Below are positions 49,775 to 58,197 of a DNA stretch of 64,000 nt, piece after piece. Source of the stretch: Porphyrobacter sp. SLTP. GTDB taxonomy: Bacteria > Pseudomonadota > Alphaproteobacteria > Sphingomonadales > Sphingomonadaceae. The notes below the pieces were generated by a model that saw only the letters and a list, made by a program, of their open reading frames with translations, had not been told where the DNA came from and ran no database searches. The position numbers and the translations under genes were made by a program. Within the stretch, counting starts at the first letter, position 1, and every line of letters starts with the position of its first letter. The stretch covers positions 186,001-250,000 of the forward strand of contig NZ_JAAALE010000003.1 in NCBI RefSeq assembly GCF_009905735.1. Reading direction: 5' to 3'.

Positions 49775-51247
49775 ATGTCACGACGCGATCAGTCACGGAT
49801 CGACCCGCGCGGCCGCAAGGTCAAAATTCTCGCCACCATCGGACCCGCCAGCCGCTCGCCCGAGATGCTTGAGCGCTTGGTGCGGGCGGGGGCCGATGCC
49901 TTCCGCCTCAATATGAGCCACGGCACGCACGCCGATCACGAGGCGGCTGTGCACGCCATCCGGGCGCTCGAAAAGCAATTTGCCCGCCCGATTGCGATCC
50001 TCGCCGACCTGCAAGGGCCCAAGCTGCGCGTCGGCACCTTCAAGGATGGTCAGGCGGTGATCCGCCATTCGGGCCACTTCGTGCTCGACCGGGACGAGAC
50101 GCCGGGCGACGAAAACCGCGTCTGCCTGCCGCACCCTGAACTGTTCGGGATCATGGAGCGCGGACAGCGCTTGCTGATCAATGACGGCAAGATCCGCCTG
50201 AAAGTGCTCGAATCCGATCGCAGCCGCATCCTGTGCAGCGCCGAGGTGGGCGGGGTGATCTCCGACCGCAAGGGCGTGAACGTCCCCGATGCCGAAGTGC
50301 CGATCCCGGCCCTCACCGAGAAAGACCGCCGCGATCTCGCCTTCGCCACCGAACACGGGGCGGACTGGATCGGTCTCAGCTTCGTCCAGCGGCCCGAGGA
50401 TATCGCCGAGGCGCGCAAGCTGATAGGCACCCACGGCACCGCGATCTGCGCCAAGATCGAAAAGCCGCAAGCCGTCCACCGGCTCGATGCGATCATCGAA
50501 CTGGCTGACGGCATCATGGTCGCGCGCGGGGACCTCGGCGTCGAGCTTGAACCCTACGAAGTGCCGCCGCTCCAGAAGCGCATCGTCAATGCGGCACGCC
50601 GCGCGGGCAAGCCGGTGATCGTGGCGACCCAGATGCTCGAATCGATGATCGAGGCCCCGACCCCGACCCGCGCAGAAGTCTCCGACGTCGCCAATGCGGT
50701 CTATGACGGGGCGGACGCCGTGATGCTCTCGGCCGAAAGCGCGGCGGGCGCCTGGCCGGAGGAATCGGTCGCGATGATGGACCGGATCGCGGTGCAGGTC
50801 GAACGGGACGAAGGCTACAAGGCGCGGGTGCGATTCCTTGATACGCCGCCCGATGCGACCACGTCCGACGCGCTGGCCCATGCCTGCATGACCATTGCCG
50901 ACACCGTGCCCATTAGCGCGATCACGGTGTTCACCACCTCCGGTTCGACCGCGCGCCGGGTGGCGCGTGAGCGTCCGGCAACACCGGTGCTGGTGCTCAC
51001 CCCCTCGATCCGCACGGCCCGCCGCATGGCGCTGCTGTGGGGCGCACACGCGGTGGCGACCAAGGATATCGGCAGCTTCGAAGAGATGATCGGCAAGGGC
51101 AAGCGCATGGCGCTGCGCCACAAGTTTGCCAGCGCCGGGGCCAAGCTGATCGTGCTCGCCGGGGTGCCGTTCGGGATGCCGGGGGCGACGAATCTGCTCC
51201 ACGTGGTGAGCGTGACCGGCGACGAGCTGGAAAAGCACAAGGACTGA
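49775..51247 (+). CDS. pyk: Pyruvate kinase
   Basis: The 490-residue enzyme converts phosphoenolpyruvate and ADP to pyruvate and ATP. It has ILATIGPASRSPEMLERL, AILADLQGPKLRVGTF, CAKIEKPQAVHRLDA, GIMVARGDLGVELEP and KPVIVATQMLESMIEAPTPT, covering substrate, K+ and Mg sites. The C-terminal third (about 350-490) is the allosteric-fold domain. It stands alone on the plus strand. Confidence 0.97.
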   Translation: MSRRDQSRIDPRGRKVKILATIGPASRSPEMLERLVRAGADAFRLNMSHGTHADHEAAVHAIRALEKQFARPIAILADLQGPKLRVGTFKDGQAVIRHSGHFVLDRDETPGDENRVCLPHPELFGIMERGQRLLINDGKIRLKVLESDRSRILCSAEVGGVISDRKGVNVPDAEVPIPALTEKDRRDLAFATEHGADWIGLSFVQRPEDIAEARKLIGTHGTAICAKIEKPQAVHRLDAIIELADGIMVARGDLGVELEPYEVPPLQKRIVNAARRAGKPVIVATQMLESMIEAPTPTRAEVSDVANAVYDGADAVMLSAESAAGAWPEESVAMMDRIAVQVERDEGYKARVRFLDTPPDATTSDALAHACMTIADTVPISAITVFTTSGSTARRVARERPATPVLVLTPSIRTARRMALLWGAHAVATKDIGSFEEMIGKGKRMALRHKFASAGAKLIVLAGVPFGMPGATNLLHVVSVTGDELEKHKD

Positions 51248-51344
51248 CGCTGGCTTATGGCGCGATCTTCGCGCTGGTGCCTGTGAGTGCTTCAATCGCT
51301 GTCCGCCGCCTGATATGCACGCTCTGCATCCAAGGGAGGACGTA

Positions 51345-51659
51345 ATGAAGCAGGCTATATTGGGGATCGCGACGCTCGCGCTGTCGGGCTGCGTGGTGAA
51401 CATCAGCGACACAGCACCTGACGGGGCCGAGCCCGTGCCGCCGCCGCCTGCGCCGATGGTGTGCAATGCCGCCGCGGCCCAGTCCCATGTCGGCCGCAAC
51501 GCATCGCAGTCCACCGGGGAAGCGATCATCAAAGACAGCGGCGCGCGGTCCTTGCGCTGGGGCCCGCCGAACGCGGCCTGGACGATGGATTACCGCGAGG
51601 ACCGGGTGAATGTGCGTTACGATGCGCAGATGAAGATCGTCGAGATCACCTGCGGATGA
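51345..51659 (+). CDS. I78 family peptidase-inhibitor-like lipoprotein
   Basis: The 104-residue protein has a lipoprotein signal (MKQAILGIATLALSGC, lipobox LSGC) and a C-terminal I78-type inhibitor region ending DYREDRVNVRYDAQMKIVEITCG, with a conserved Cys pair. It would sit in the periplasm and may restrain a subtilisin- or chymotrypsin-like protease. ATG 51345 has GGGAGGA upstream. It overlaps the RidA-like gene by 4 bases. Confidence 0.88.
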   Translation: MKQAILGIATLALSGCVVNISDTAPDGAEPVPPPPAPMVCNAAAAQSHVGRNASQSTGEAIIKDSGARSLRWGPPNAAWTMDYREDRVNVRYDAQMKIVEITCG

Positions 51660-52057
51660 CGGGTGACATGGCGGCTCGGCGCAGGGTGACATCGGGCTCG
51701 CCCTACGAGGCGATCTTCGGTTTCGCTCGCGCGGTGCGGGAGGGCAATCGTATCATCGTCGCGGGCACCGGCCCGGTCGAACCGGATGGCTCCACCACGC
51801 CCGGCGATGCGGCCGCGCAGGCGACTCGGGTCTGCGCGATCATCGTTGCTGCGATTGAGGAATTGGGCGGCAGCGCGGCAGACGTGGTGCGCACCCGGAT
51901 GCTGCTCACCGATCCCGCCGATCAGGATGCAGTGGGCGCGGTCCATGCACGGTTCTTCGGCGCGGCCCGTCCGGCGGCGACCATGGCCGGAGTGGCATGG
52001 CTGTGCCGCCCGGAATGGAAAATCGAGATCGAGGCTGAGGCGGTCGTCCGCGGTTGA
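51656..52057 (+). CDS. RidA/YjgF family protein
   Basis: The 133-residue protein fits the RidA (imine deaminase) fold: SPYEAIFGFARAVREGNRII, GTGPVEPDG, DVVRTRMLLTDPADQDAV with the conserved Arg, and PAATMAGVAWLCRPEWKIEIE. Members hydrolyse reactive enamines from amino-acid breakdown or act in specific catabolic steps. The ATG overlaps the stop of the preceding inhibitor gene. The usual pathway link is not visible here. Confidence 0.9.
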   Translation: MTGDMAARRRVTSGSPYEAIFGFARAVREGNRIIVAGTGPVEPDGSTTPGDAAAQATRVCAIIVAAIEELGGSAADVVRTRMLLTDPADQDAVGAVHARFFGAARPAATMAGVAWLCRPEWKIEIEAEAVVRG

Positions 52058-52081
52058 TCACGCGCCTGTCCTCCCGGCGCG

Positions 52082-52462
52082 CTAGCCCATAGCCGCCGCC
52101 AGCCGTGCTTCTACCAAGGCGATGAGGGCCGGCAGATCGGGCAGTGCATCAAGCTCCGCGGCGCTGACCAGCACCTCCGGCACCGGCGCTCGCCCGCCCA
52201 GCAGGATCACCGGCAAGGCCAGATCACCCACGACAGGCTGGCGGCGAAACTCGTCGCGGTAGAGGAACCGTGTCGGCAACCCGGTTCCGTCAAGGAACCG
52301 CCGCCACTCGCCCCGCATCGAGACCGCGCCATAGGTCAGCGCGCACAGGGAGCAGGGGTAGGTCGCTGGCGAAACGATTTTGTGCACCATGTCGCCGAAC
52401 GCCGAAATCAGTCCACTCTTGGCGTTGTAAACGAAGATCAGGGTCGTCGTTGTGGTTATCAT
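52082..52462 (-). CDS. Conserved hypothetical protein with CSLC motif
   Basis: The 126-residue protein starts TTTLIFVYNAKSGLISAFGD and contains TYPCSLCALTYGAVSMRGEW (Cys at about 38 and 41) and LPVILLGGRAPVPEVLVSA. The C-x-x-C pair and early beta strand are reminiscent of thiol-disulfide or DUF393-like proteins, but I cannot assign a family firmly. ATG 52462 is used because the homology-like part begins there; the frame is open up to 52531. It stands between the RidA and acyl-CoA dehydrogenase genes on the opposite strand. Confidence 0.75.
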   Translation of the reverse strand: MITTTTTLIFVYNAKSGLISAFGDMVHKIVSPATYPCSLCALTYGAVSMRGEWRRFLDGTGLPTRFLYRDEFRRQPVVGDLALPVILLGGRAPVPEVLVSAAELDALPDLPALIALVEARLAAAMG

Positions 52463-52587
52463 TCTGATAGATACGCCCCGTTCACTGATGCGGATTTGGC
52501 ACGGACCCGCCACACTAGCAAATTTCCGCAAGCGATGATCCCGCGCCGCTCTTTTCGAGGGCGAACAAGGCGGCTAGAGCACCTGCC

Positions 52588-53733
52588 ATGCACGGACAGT
52601 TTCAACTCACCGAAGACCAGCTTGCCATCCGCGAGGTTGCGCAGCGGTTCACCGCCGATCAGATCACGCCCCACGCGGCCGGGTGGGACGAGAAACATAT
52701 CTTCCCGCGGGAGACGATCCAGCGCAGCGCCGAACTCGGCTTCGGCGCGATCTATGTCTCCGAACAATCGGGCGGCATCGGGCTCGGTCGGCTGGAAGCG
52801 GCGCTGATCATGGAGGCGATGGCCTATGGCTGCCCGTCGACCAGCGCCTTCATCTCGATCCACAATATGGCCGCGTGGATGATCGACCGTTTCGGCGGGG
52901 AGGCGGTGAAGGCGAAGTATCTCCCGAATCTCGTCACCATGGACACAATCGCCAGCTACTGCCTGACCGAACCTTCCAGCGGGTCGGACGCTTCGGCGCT
53001 GCGCACCACCGCGCGGCGGGACGGCGATCACTTCGTCCTCAACGGCACCAAGCAGTTCATCTCCGGCGCGGGCGCGAATGAGATTTACGTGGTGATGGTG
53101 CGCACCGGTGAGGATGGGCCCAAGGGCATTTCCTGCGTGGTCATCGAAAAGGACATGCCCGGCGTCAGCTTCGGCGCGCAGGAGAAGAAGCTTGGCTGGC
53201 ACTCGCAGCCGACTGCGCAGCTCATCCTTGAAGATGTGCGCGTTCCCGTTGAAAACCTCGTCGGCGGCGAGGGTGAAGGCTTCCGCATCGCGATGATGGG
53301 GCTGGACGGCGGTCGGCTCAACATCGGCGCCTGCTCGCTCGGCGGGGCGCAGCGGTGTCTGGACGAAGCGATCCAGTACACCAAGGATCGCAAGCAGTTC
53401 GGGCAGGCCGTGGCCGAATTCCAGAACACCCAGTTCATGCTTGCCGACATGGCCACCGATCTGGAGGCCGCGCGCGCGCTGCTGTATCTTGCTGCCGCCA
53501 AGGTGACCGACAACGCGCCAGACAAGACGCGCTTCTCCGCGATGGCCAAGCGGCTGGCGACCGATAATGGCTCGTCCGTGGTCGACCGCGCGCTGCAATT
53601 GTTCGGCGGCTATGGCTACTTGCAGGATTATCCGATCGAGCGCTTCTGGCGCGACCTGCGCGTCCATTCGATCCTTGAAGGCACAAACCAGATCATGCGG
53701 ATGGTGGTGGGCCGGGACTTGCTGCGCCAGTGA
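52588..53733 (+). CDS. Acyl-CoA dehydrogenase (isobutyryl-CoA dehydrogenase type)
   Basis: The 381-residue flavoenzyme oxidises a short branched acyl-CoA. It shows YCLTEPSSGSDASALRT (FAD/substrate loop), the QFISGAGANEIYVVMV strand, RKQFGQAV, and the end ILEGTNQIMRMVVGR with the catalytic Glu in LEGTNQIMR. The next genes encode 3-hydroxyisobutyryl-CoA hydrolase, enoyl-CoA hydratase and 3-hydroxyisobutyrate dehydrogenase, so its job is most likely isobutyryl-CoA to methacrylyl-CoA in valine breakdown (ACAD8 role). It begins the operon and its electrons go to ETF. Confidence 0.94.
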   Translation: MHGQFQLTEDQLAIREVAQRFTADQITPHAAGWDEKHIFPRETIQRSAELGFGAIYVSEQSGGIGLGRLEAALIMEAMAYGCPSTSAFISIHNMAAWMIDRFGGEAVKAKYLPNLVTMDTIASYCLTEPSSGSDASALRTTARRDGDHFVLNGTKQFISGAGANEIYVVMVRTGEDGPKGISCVVIEKDMPGVSFGAQEKKLGWHSQPTAQLILEDVRVPVENLVGGEGEGFRIAMMGLDGGRLNIGACSLGGAQRCLDEAIQYTKDRKQFGQAVAEFQNTQFMLADMATDLEAARALLYLAAAKVTDNAPDKTRFSAMAKRLATDNGSSVVDRALQLFGGYGYLQDYPIERFWRDLRVHSILEGTNQIMRMVVGRDLLRQ

Positions 53734-54128
53734 GCGCCGTGCGTCTTGCCCTGACGACATTGGTGGTGCCCGATTACGACGCAGGGATCGCATTCTGTGT
53801 CGGCGCGCTGGGCTTCGACCTGATCGAGGACACCGATATGGGCGCTGGCAAGCGCTGGGTCGTGGTCGGCGGAGCCGAGGGCGGGCGGTTGCTGATTGCG
53901 AAAGCCGCCAACGGCACGCAAGCCGCTGCGGTCGGCAATCAGACCGGCGGGCGAGTCGGCTTCTTTGCGCACACCGATGATTTTGCAGGTACCCATGCAC
54001 GGCTTATCGATGCAGGGGTGCAGTTTCGCGAGCAACCGCGCCACGAGGCTTATGGCACAGTTGCCGTCTTCAGCGATCCGTTTGGCAATCGCTGGGACCT
54101 GATCGAACCGAAAGAACCGGGGCAATGA
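53730..54128 (+). CDS. VOC family protein embedded in the valine operon
   Basis: The 132-residue protein has a single VOC domain: LALTTLVVPDYDAGIAFCVG at the start, GFFAHTDDFAGTHARLIDAG in the middle and AVFSDPFGNRWDLIEPK with the usual Glu ligand near the end. GTG 53730 overlaps the stop of the acyl-CoA dehydrogenase, and its own stop overlaps the hydrolase gene (ATGA), so it is fully coupled to the operon. It is not a known part of valine catabolism; it may detoxify methylglyoxal- or methacrylyl-type by-products. Confidence 0.87.
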   Translation: MSAVRLALTTLVVPDYDAGIAFCVGALGFDLIEDTDMGAGKRWVVVGGAEGGRLLIAKAANGTQAAAVGNQTGGRVGFFAHTDDFAGTHARLIDAGVQFREQPRHEAYGTVAVFSDPFGNRWDLIEPKEPGQ

Positions 54129-55183
54129 CCGAAGACGTTCTCATCCGCACCAATGGCCCGATCGGCCATATCAGCCTTAATCGCCCCAAGGCGCTCCATG
54201 CACTGACGCTGGAGATGTGCCACGCAATGAGCGCGGCGCTGACGGCGTGGGCCGGCGACGACAGCATCAAGGCGGTGATCCTCGATCATGCCGAGGGGCG
54301 CGGTTTTTGTGCGGGGGGCGATATCGCCTTCCTGCGCAATTCGGCGCTGCATGATGGCGGCACGTCGGGACGGCGGTTCTTCCACGACGAGTACCAGCTC
54401 AACCACCAGATGTTCACCTATGGTAAGCCCATCGTCGCCTTCATGGACGGCATCACGATGGGTGGCGGCGTGGGCATTTCGCAGCCCGCGAAGTATCGCG
54501 TGGCGACCGAGAACACCCGCTTCGCCATGCCCGAAACCGGCATCGGGCTGTTCCCTGACGTGGGCGGCGGCTGGTATCTGTCGCGGCTGGGCCGCAGGCT
54601 CGGTCAGTTCCTGGCCTTGACGGGCGCGCGGCTCGATGGGGCCGAATGCCTGTGGACCGGACTTGCCACGCATTATGTCCCGCACAACATGGTTGAAGAC
54701 TTGAAGGCGCGCATTCACGATCATCCCGATCGGATTTCGGGCATCCTCAGCGAGCCGGTCGGCACCCCTCCCAAAGCGCGGATTGAGTCTAACGCCGACA
54801 AGATCGCGAAGCATTTTGCGTCCGATTCCTATGAGGATATCCTCGCCAGCCTCGAAGTCGCTGCCGACGCTGGTGACGACTGGGCGATGAAGGAGCGCGA
54901 CACGCTCGGCACCAAGAGCCCGCAGACCTGCAAGGTCGCACTGCGCCAGCTGGCGACAAGCGCGACCCTGACCGACTTTGCCGACAATATGCGGATGGAA
55001 TACCGCATCGCCAGCCGCGTGCTGACCCGCCCGGATTTCGCCGAGGGCGTGCGCGCGGTGATCGTCGACAAGACCAATGATCCCAAATGGGACCCGGCCA
55101 CCCCGGAAGGCGTGACGGAGGACTTGCTCGACGCAATCTTCGCGCCCCTCCCCGAGGGCGAGGAGTGGGTGCCGCTCCCCTAA
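54125..55183 (+). CDS. 3-hydroxyisobutyryl-CoA hydrolase
   Basis: The 352-residue crotonase-fold protein matches HIBCH, which frees 3-hydroxyisobutyrate from CoA in valine breakdown. Key blocks are GRGFCAGGDIAFLR (oxyanion hole), MDGITMGGGVGISQPAKYR and ETGIGLFPDVGGGWYLSRLG with the Glu/Asp pair typical of the hydrolase. It is about 90 residues longer than hydratases and carries the C-terminal FAEGVRAVIVDKTNDPKWDP block. It follows the VOC gene by overlap and is separated from the next gene by a palindromic repeat. Confidence 0.95.
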   Translation: MTEDVLIRTNGPIGHISLNRPKALHALTLEMCHAMSAALTAWAGDDSIKAVILDHAEGRGFCAGGDIAFLRNSALHDGGTSGRRFFHDEYQLNHQMFTYGKPIVAFMDGITMGGGVGISQPAKYRVATENTRFAMPETGIGLFPDVGGGWYLSRLGRRLGQFLALTGARLDGAECLWTGLATHYVPHNMVEDLKARIHDHPDRISGILSEPVGTPPKARIESNADKIAKHFASDSYEDILASLEVAADAGDDWAMKERDTLGTKSPQTCKVALRQLATSATLTDFADNMRMEYRIASRVLTRPDFAEGVRAVIVDKTNDPKWDPATPEGVTEDLLDAIFAPLPEGEEWVPLP

Positions 55184-55189
55184 CTAATC

Positions 55190-55272
55190 CGTCATTCCCG
55201 CAGCTGCGGGAATCCAGCTAGGCTTCGCTGCAAGCCGCCCACCCAGATAGGCCCCCGACTTCGCGGGGGTGA
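55190..55272. repeat. Palindromic repeats inside the valine operon
   Basis: A perfect 20-bp palindrome ATTCCCGCAGCTGCGGGAAT (55194-55213) and a CCCCCG...CGGGGG hairpin (about 55252-55269) flank a short spacer. Sequences of the GTCATTCCCGC type are common dispersed repeats in alphaproteobacteria. Here they lie between two genes of one operon and could limit expression of the distal pair or protect the upstream message. Confidence 0.8.
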
Positions 55273-55286
55273 CGAGGAAGTCAGAC

Positions 55287-56084
55287 ATGGCCACCTACGA
55301 AACGATTCTCGCCGAAACCGATGCCCGCGGGACCAAGGGCGTCACGCTGCTGACGATCAACCGCCCGCAGGCGCTGAATGCGCTCAACTCCAAGGTTCTC
55401 GAAGAGCTGATCCACGCCTTTTCCGCCTATCAGGCCGATAGCACGCAGCTGTGCGCAATTCTGACCGGCAGCGGAGACAAGGCGTTCGCCGCCGGGGCCG
55501 ACATCAAGGAAATGAGCGACAAGGCCGCGGCCGATTTCTTCCTCGAAGATTTCTTCAGCCCGTGGACGGCCGAGATCGTCAAGAAAACCCGCAAGCCGTG
55601 GATCGCGGCCGTCAACGGCTTCGCGCTGGGCGGCGGGTGCGAACTCGCCATGATGGCGGACTTCATCATCGCGTCGGACAAGGCGCGTTTCGGCCAGCCT
55701 GAAATCAAGCTTGGCGTGGCTCCCGGCATGGGCGGATCGCAGCGCCTGACCCGCGCGATCGGCAAGTCGAAGTCGATGGAAATGTGCCTCACCGGCCGGA
55801 TGATGGATGCGACCGAGGCCGAGCGCAGCAACCTCGTCGCCCGCGTGGTGCCGCATGAGGAACTGATCGCCGAGACGCTCAAAACCGCGGCAACCATCGC
55901 CGGGATGCCGCCGATGGCCGTGATCGCCAACAAGGAAATGGTGAACTCGGCCTTCGAAATGACGCTCGATCAGGGCCTGATCGTGGAGCGCCGCATCTTC
56001 CAGATTCTCACCGCCTCCGAGGATAAGGCCGAAGGCATGGCGGCGTTTATCGAGAAGCGCGAAGGGCAGTGGAAGGGGCGTTGA
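55287..56084 (+). CDS. Enoyl-CoA hydratase
   Basis: The 265-residue crotonase-family enzyme has [35 protein letters not shown] with the first catalytic Glu and [20 protein letters not shown] with the second, as in ECHS1-type hydratases. In this operon it should hydrate methacrylyl-CoA to 3-hydroxyisobutyryl-CoA. ATG 55287 has GAGGAAG upstream; an earlier in-frame start at 55269 gives six extra residues and no ribosome site. Confidence 0.95.
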   Translation: MATYETILAETDARGTKGVTLLTINRPQALNALNSKVLEELIHAFSAYQADSTQLCAILTGSGDKAFAAGADIKEMSDKAAADFFLEDFFSPWTAEIVKKTRKPWIAAVNGFALGGGCELAMMADFIIASDKARFGQPEIKLGVAPGMGGSQRLTRAIGKSKSMEMCLTGRMMDATEAERSNLVARVVPHEELIAETLKTAATIAGMPPMAVIANKEMVNSAFEMTLDQGLIVERRIFQILTASEDKAEGMAAFIEKREGQWKGR

Positions 56085-56110
56085 GCCCCCCACAGGAGGA
56101 GAGGAGAGCC

Positions 56111-56977
56111 ATGAAAATCGCCTTTATCGGCCTCGGCAACATGGGTGGCGGGATGGCTGCCAATCTGGTCAAGGCCGGGCACGACGTCCGCGCCTTCGAC
56201 CTCAGCGAGCCCGCGCTTGCCGCCGCGCGCGGGGCCGGGTGTTCCACCTTCCCGACCGCCAAAGAAGCCTGCGAGGGGGCCGAGGCCGTCGTCTCGATGT
56301 TGCCCAACGGGGCAATCGTCAAACAGGTCTATTGGGACGATGTGATCGGCCACGCCCCCACAGGCGCGATCCTGCTCGACTGCTCGACCATCGACGTCGC
56401 CACCGCGCGCGAGGTGATCGAAGTGACGGAGGCGCATGGCTACCAGATGGTCGACGCGCCTGTCTCGGGCGGGATTGCGGCGGCCAATGGCGGGACGCTG
56501 ACCTTCATGGTCGGCGGCTCTGACGCGGCCTTCGCCCGCGCCCAGCCGATCCTTGCCGCGATGGGCAAGGCGGTGATCCATGCCGGCGCAGCAGGTACGG
56601 GGCAAGCCGCCAAGATCTGCAACAATATGCTGCTCGCGATCCACATGATCGGCACCTGCGAAGCCTTTGCCATGGCGCAGAAACTGGGGCTGGACCCGCA
56701 GACATTCTACGACATTTCCAGCGTATCGAGCGGGCAGAACTGGTCGATGACGTCCTATTGCCCCGTTCCCGGCGTTGGCCCGGTGACCCCGGCGGACAAC
56801 GACTATCAGGGCGGGTTCGCGGCAGGGTTGATGCTGAAAGACCTGCGCCTCGCCATGGAAGCGGCGCAAGGGGCGGGCGCAACGGTGGCGCTGGGTGAGC
56901 ACGCCCGCGCGATCTACGAAGCCTTTGCCAAGGACAATGCGGGCACCGACTTCTCGGGCATTATCCGCACGCTTTGA
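56111..56977 (+). CDS. mmsB: 3-hydroxyisobutyrate dehydrogenase
   Basis: The 288-residue NAD-dependent beta-hydroxyacid dehydrogenase oxidises 3-hydroxyisobutyrate to methylmalonate semialdehyde. It has FIGLGNMGGGMAANLVKAG at the N-terminus, DAPVSGGIAAANGGTLTFMV, and the catalytic Lys in AGTGQAAKICNNMLL. A strong AGGAGGAGAGG ribosome site precedes ATG 56111. It ends the operon. The next step, mmsA, is not in the window. Confidence 0.95.
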   Translation: MKIAFIGLGNMGGGMAANLVKAGHDVRAFDLSEPALAAARGAGCSTFPTAKEACEGAEAVVSMLPNGAIVKQVYWDDVIGHAPTGAILLDCSTIDVATAREVIEVTEAHGYQMVDAPVSGGIAAANGGTLTFMVGGSDAAFARAQPILAAMGKAVIHAGAAGTGQAAKICNNMLLAIHMIGTCEAFAMAQKLGLDPQTFYDISSVSSGQNWSMTSYCPVPGVGPVTPADNDYQGGFAAGLMLKDLRLAMEAAQGAGATVALGEHARAIYEAFAKDNAGTDFSGIIRTL

Positions 56978-57045
56978 GCTTTGCCAATCGCTGCGTTTTC
57001 GTCCCGAAGCTCGCCGCCTTGCGTGATTGCCGCTGAAGCGAAAGC

Positions 57046-58197
57046 CTAGCCGAACGCGCCCGCAATGATGTTGGCGATCTGGCGGCTGGCGGTGCCGTCG
57101 CCGTAGGGATTGTGCGCGCGGGACATGGCTTCATAGGCTGCAGGATCATCCAGCAGGCGCGATGTTTCCGCCACGATGACGGTAGCATCCGCGCCAACCA
57201 GCTTGGCTGTCCCGGCGGCGACGCCCTCAGGCCGCTCGGTCGTGTCGCGCATGACCAGCACCGGCTTGCCGAGGCTGGGGGCCTCTTCCTGGATGCCGCC
57301 GGAGTCGGTCAGCACGATGTCGCTTGCTGCCATCATCGCCACAAAATCAAGGTAATCCAGCGGGTTGATGAGCGCGATATTGTCGAGCCCCGCCAGCGCC
57401 GGTTGCATCACGCCGCCGACGTTGGGATTGGGGTGCAGCGGATAGATGATCGCCACATCTTTTCGTGCTGCAAGCATCTGTAAAGCTTGCGCAATCTGTG
57501 CCATCCCGGCCCCGAAATTCTCGCGCCGGTGGGCGGTGACGGCGATGATCCGCTTGCCCGCAAACCGCGCCTTGAGCGGGGCGATCGCGGGCGCCAGAGC
57601 GGGGTCGGCAGCGATCTTTGCTTGCGCGTAGAGCAGCGCGTCGATCACGGTGTTGCCGGTCACATGGATGCTGTTTTCACTGACGTTTTCAAGGCGTAAC
57701 GCCTCGGCTGCCGTTGCGGTCGGGGCGAAATGGAGGTCGGCGATCACGCCTGTCACCTTGCGATTCACCTCTTCGGGCCAGGGCGAATAGATGTCGCCGC
57801 TGCGCAATCCGGCCTCGACATGGCCGACCGGAATGCGCCGGAAATAGCACGCCAGCGAGGCCATCATTGTCGTCAACGTGTCGCCATGCACCAGCACACG
57901 ATCAGGCAACCACGCGTCCAAGACTGCACCAAACCGGGCAATGAGCCGCGCACTGAGCGCATCAAGCGACTGGTTCGGCTCCATCAGATCGAGATCGACG
58001 TCAGGCACCAGATCGGCCAGCGCCAGCACAGAATCGAGCAGCTCGCGGTGCTGCGCGGTCACGACAACCCGCACATCGAACCGCCCGGTTTCACGCATGG
58101 CGGCGACCACCGGGAACATCTTGATCGCTTCAGGCCGGGTGCCGAAGGTGACGAGAATGCGGGGTTTCCCGCGCGCCTCACTCGCCAAGCCGCTCAC
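57046..58197 (-). CDS. wecB: UDP-N-acetylglucosamine 2-epimerase (non-hydrolysing)
   Basis: The 383-residue enzyme converts UDP-GlcNAc to UDP-ManNAc. It has the GTRPEAIKMFPV start, VHGDTLTTMMASL, HVEAGLRSGDIYSPWPEEVNR, ITVTAHRREN-type block (VTAHRRENFG) with the catalytic His, and TDSGGIQEEAPSLGKPVLVMRD for UDP binding. Its ATG overlaps the stop of wecC, so WecC is made first from the same message. The product feeds a ManNAcA-containing surface polysaccharide. Confidence 0.96.
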   Translation of the reverse strand: MSGLASEARGKPRILVTFGTRPEAIKMFPVVAAMRETGRFDVRVVVTAQHRELLDSVLALADLVPDVDLDLMEPNQSLDALSARLIARFGAVLDAWLPDRVLVHGDTLTTMMASLACYFRRIPVGHVEAGLRSGDIYSPWPEEVNRKVTGVIADLHFAPTATAAEALRLENVSENSIHVTGNTVIDALLYAQAKIAADPALAPAIAPLKARFAGKRIIAVTAHRRENFGAGMAQIAQALQMLAARKDVAIIYPLHPNPNVGGVMQPALAGLDNIALINPLDYLDFVAMMAASDIVLTDSGGIQEEAPSLGKPVLVMRDTTERPEGVAAGTAKLVGADATVIVAETSRLLDDPAAYEAMSRAHNPYGDGTASRQIANIIAGAFG

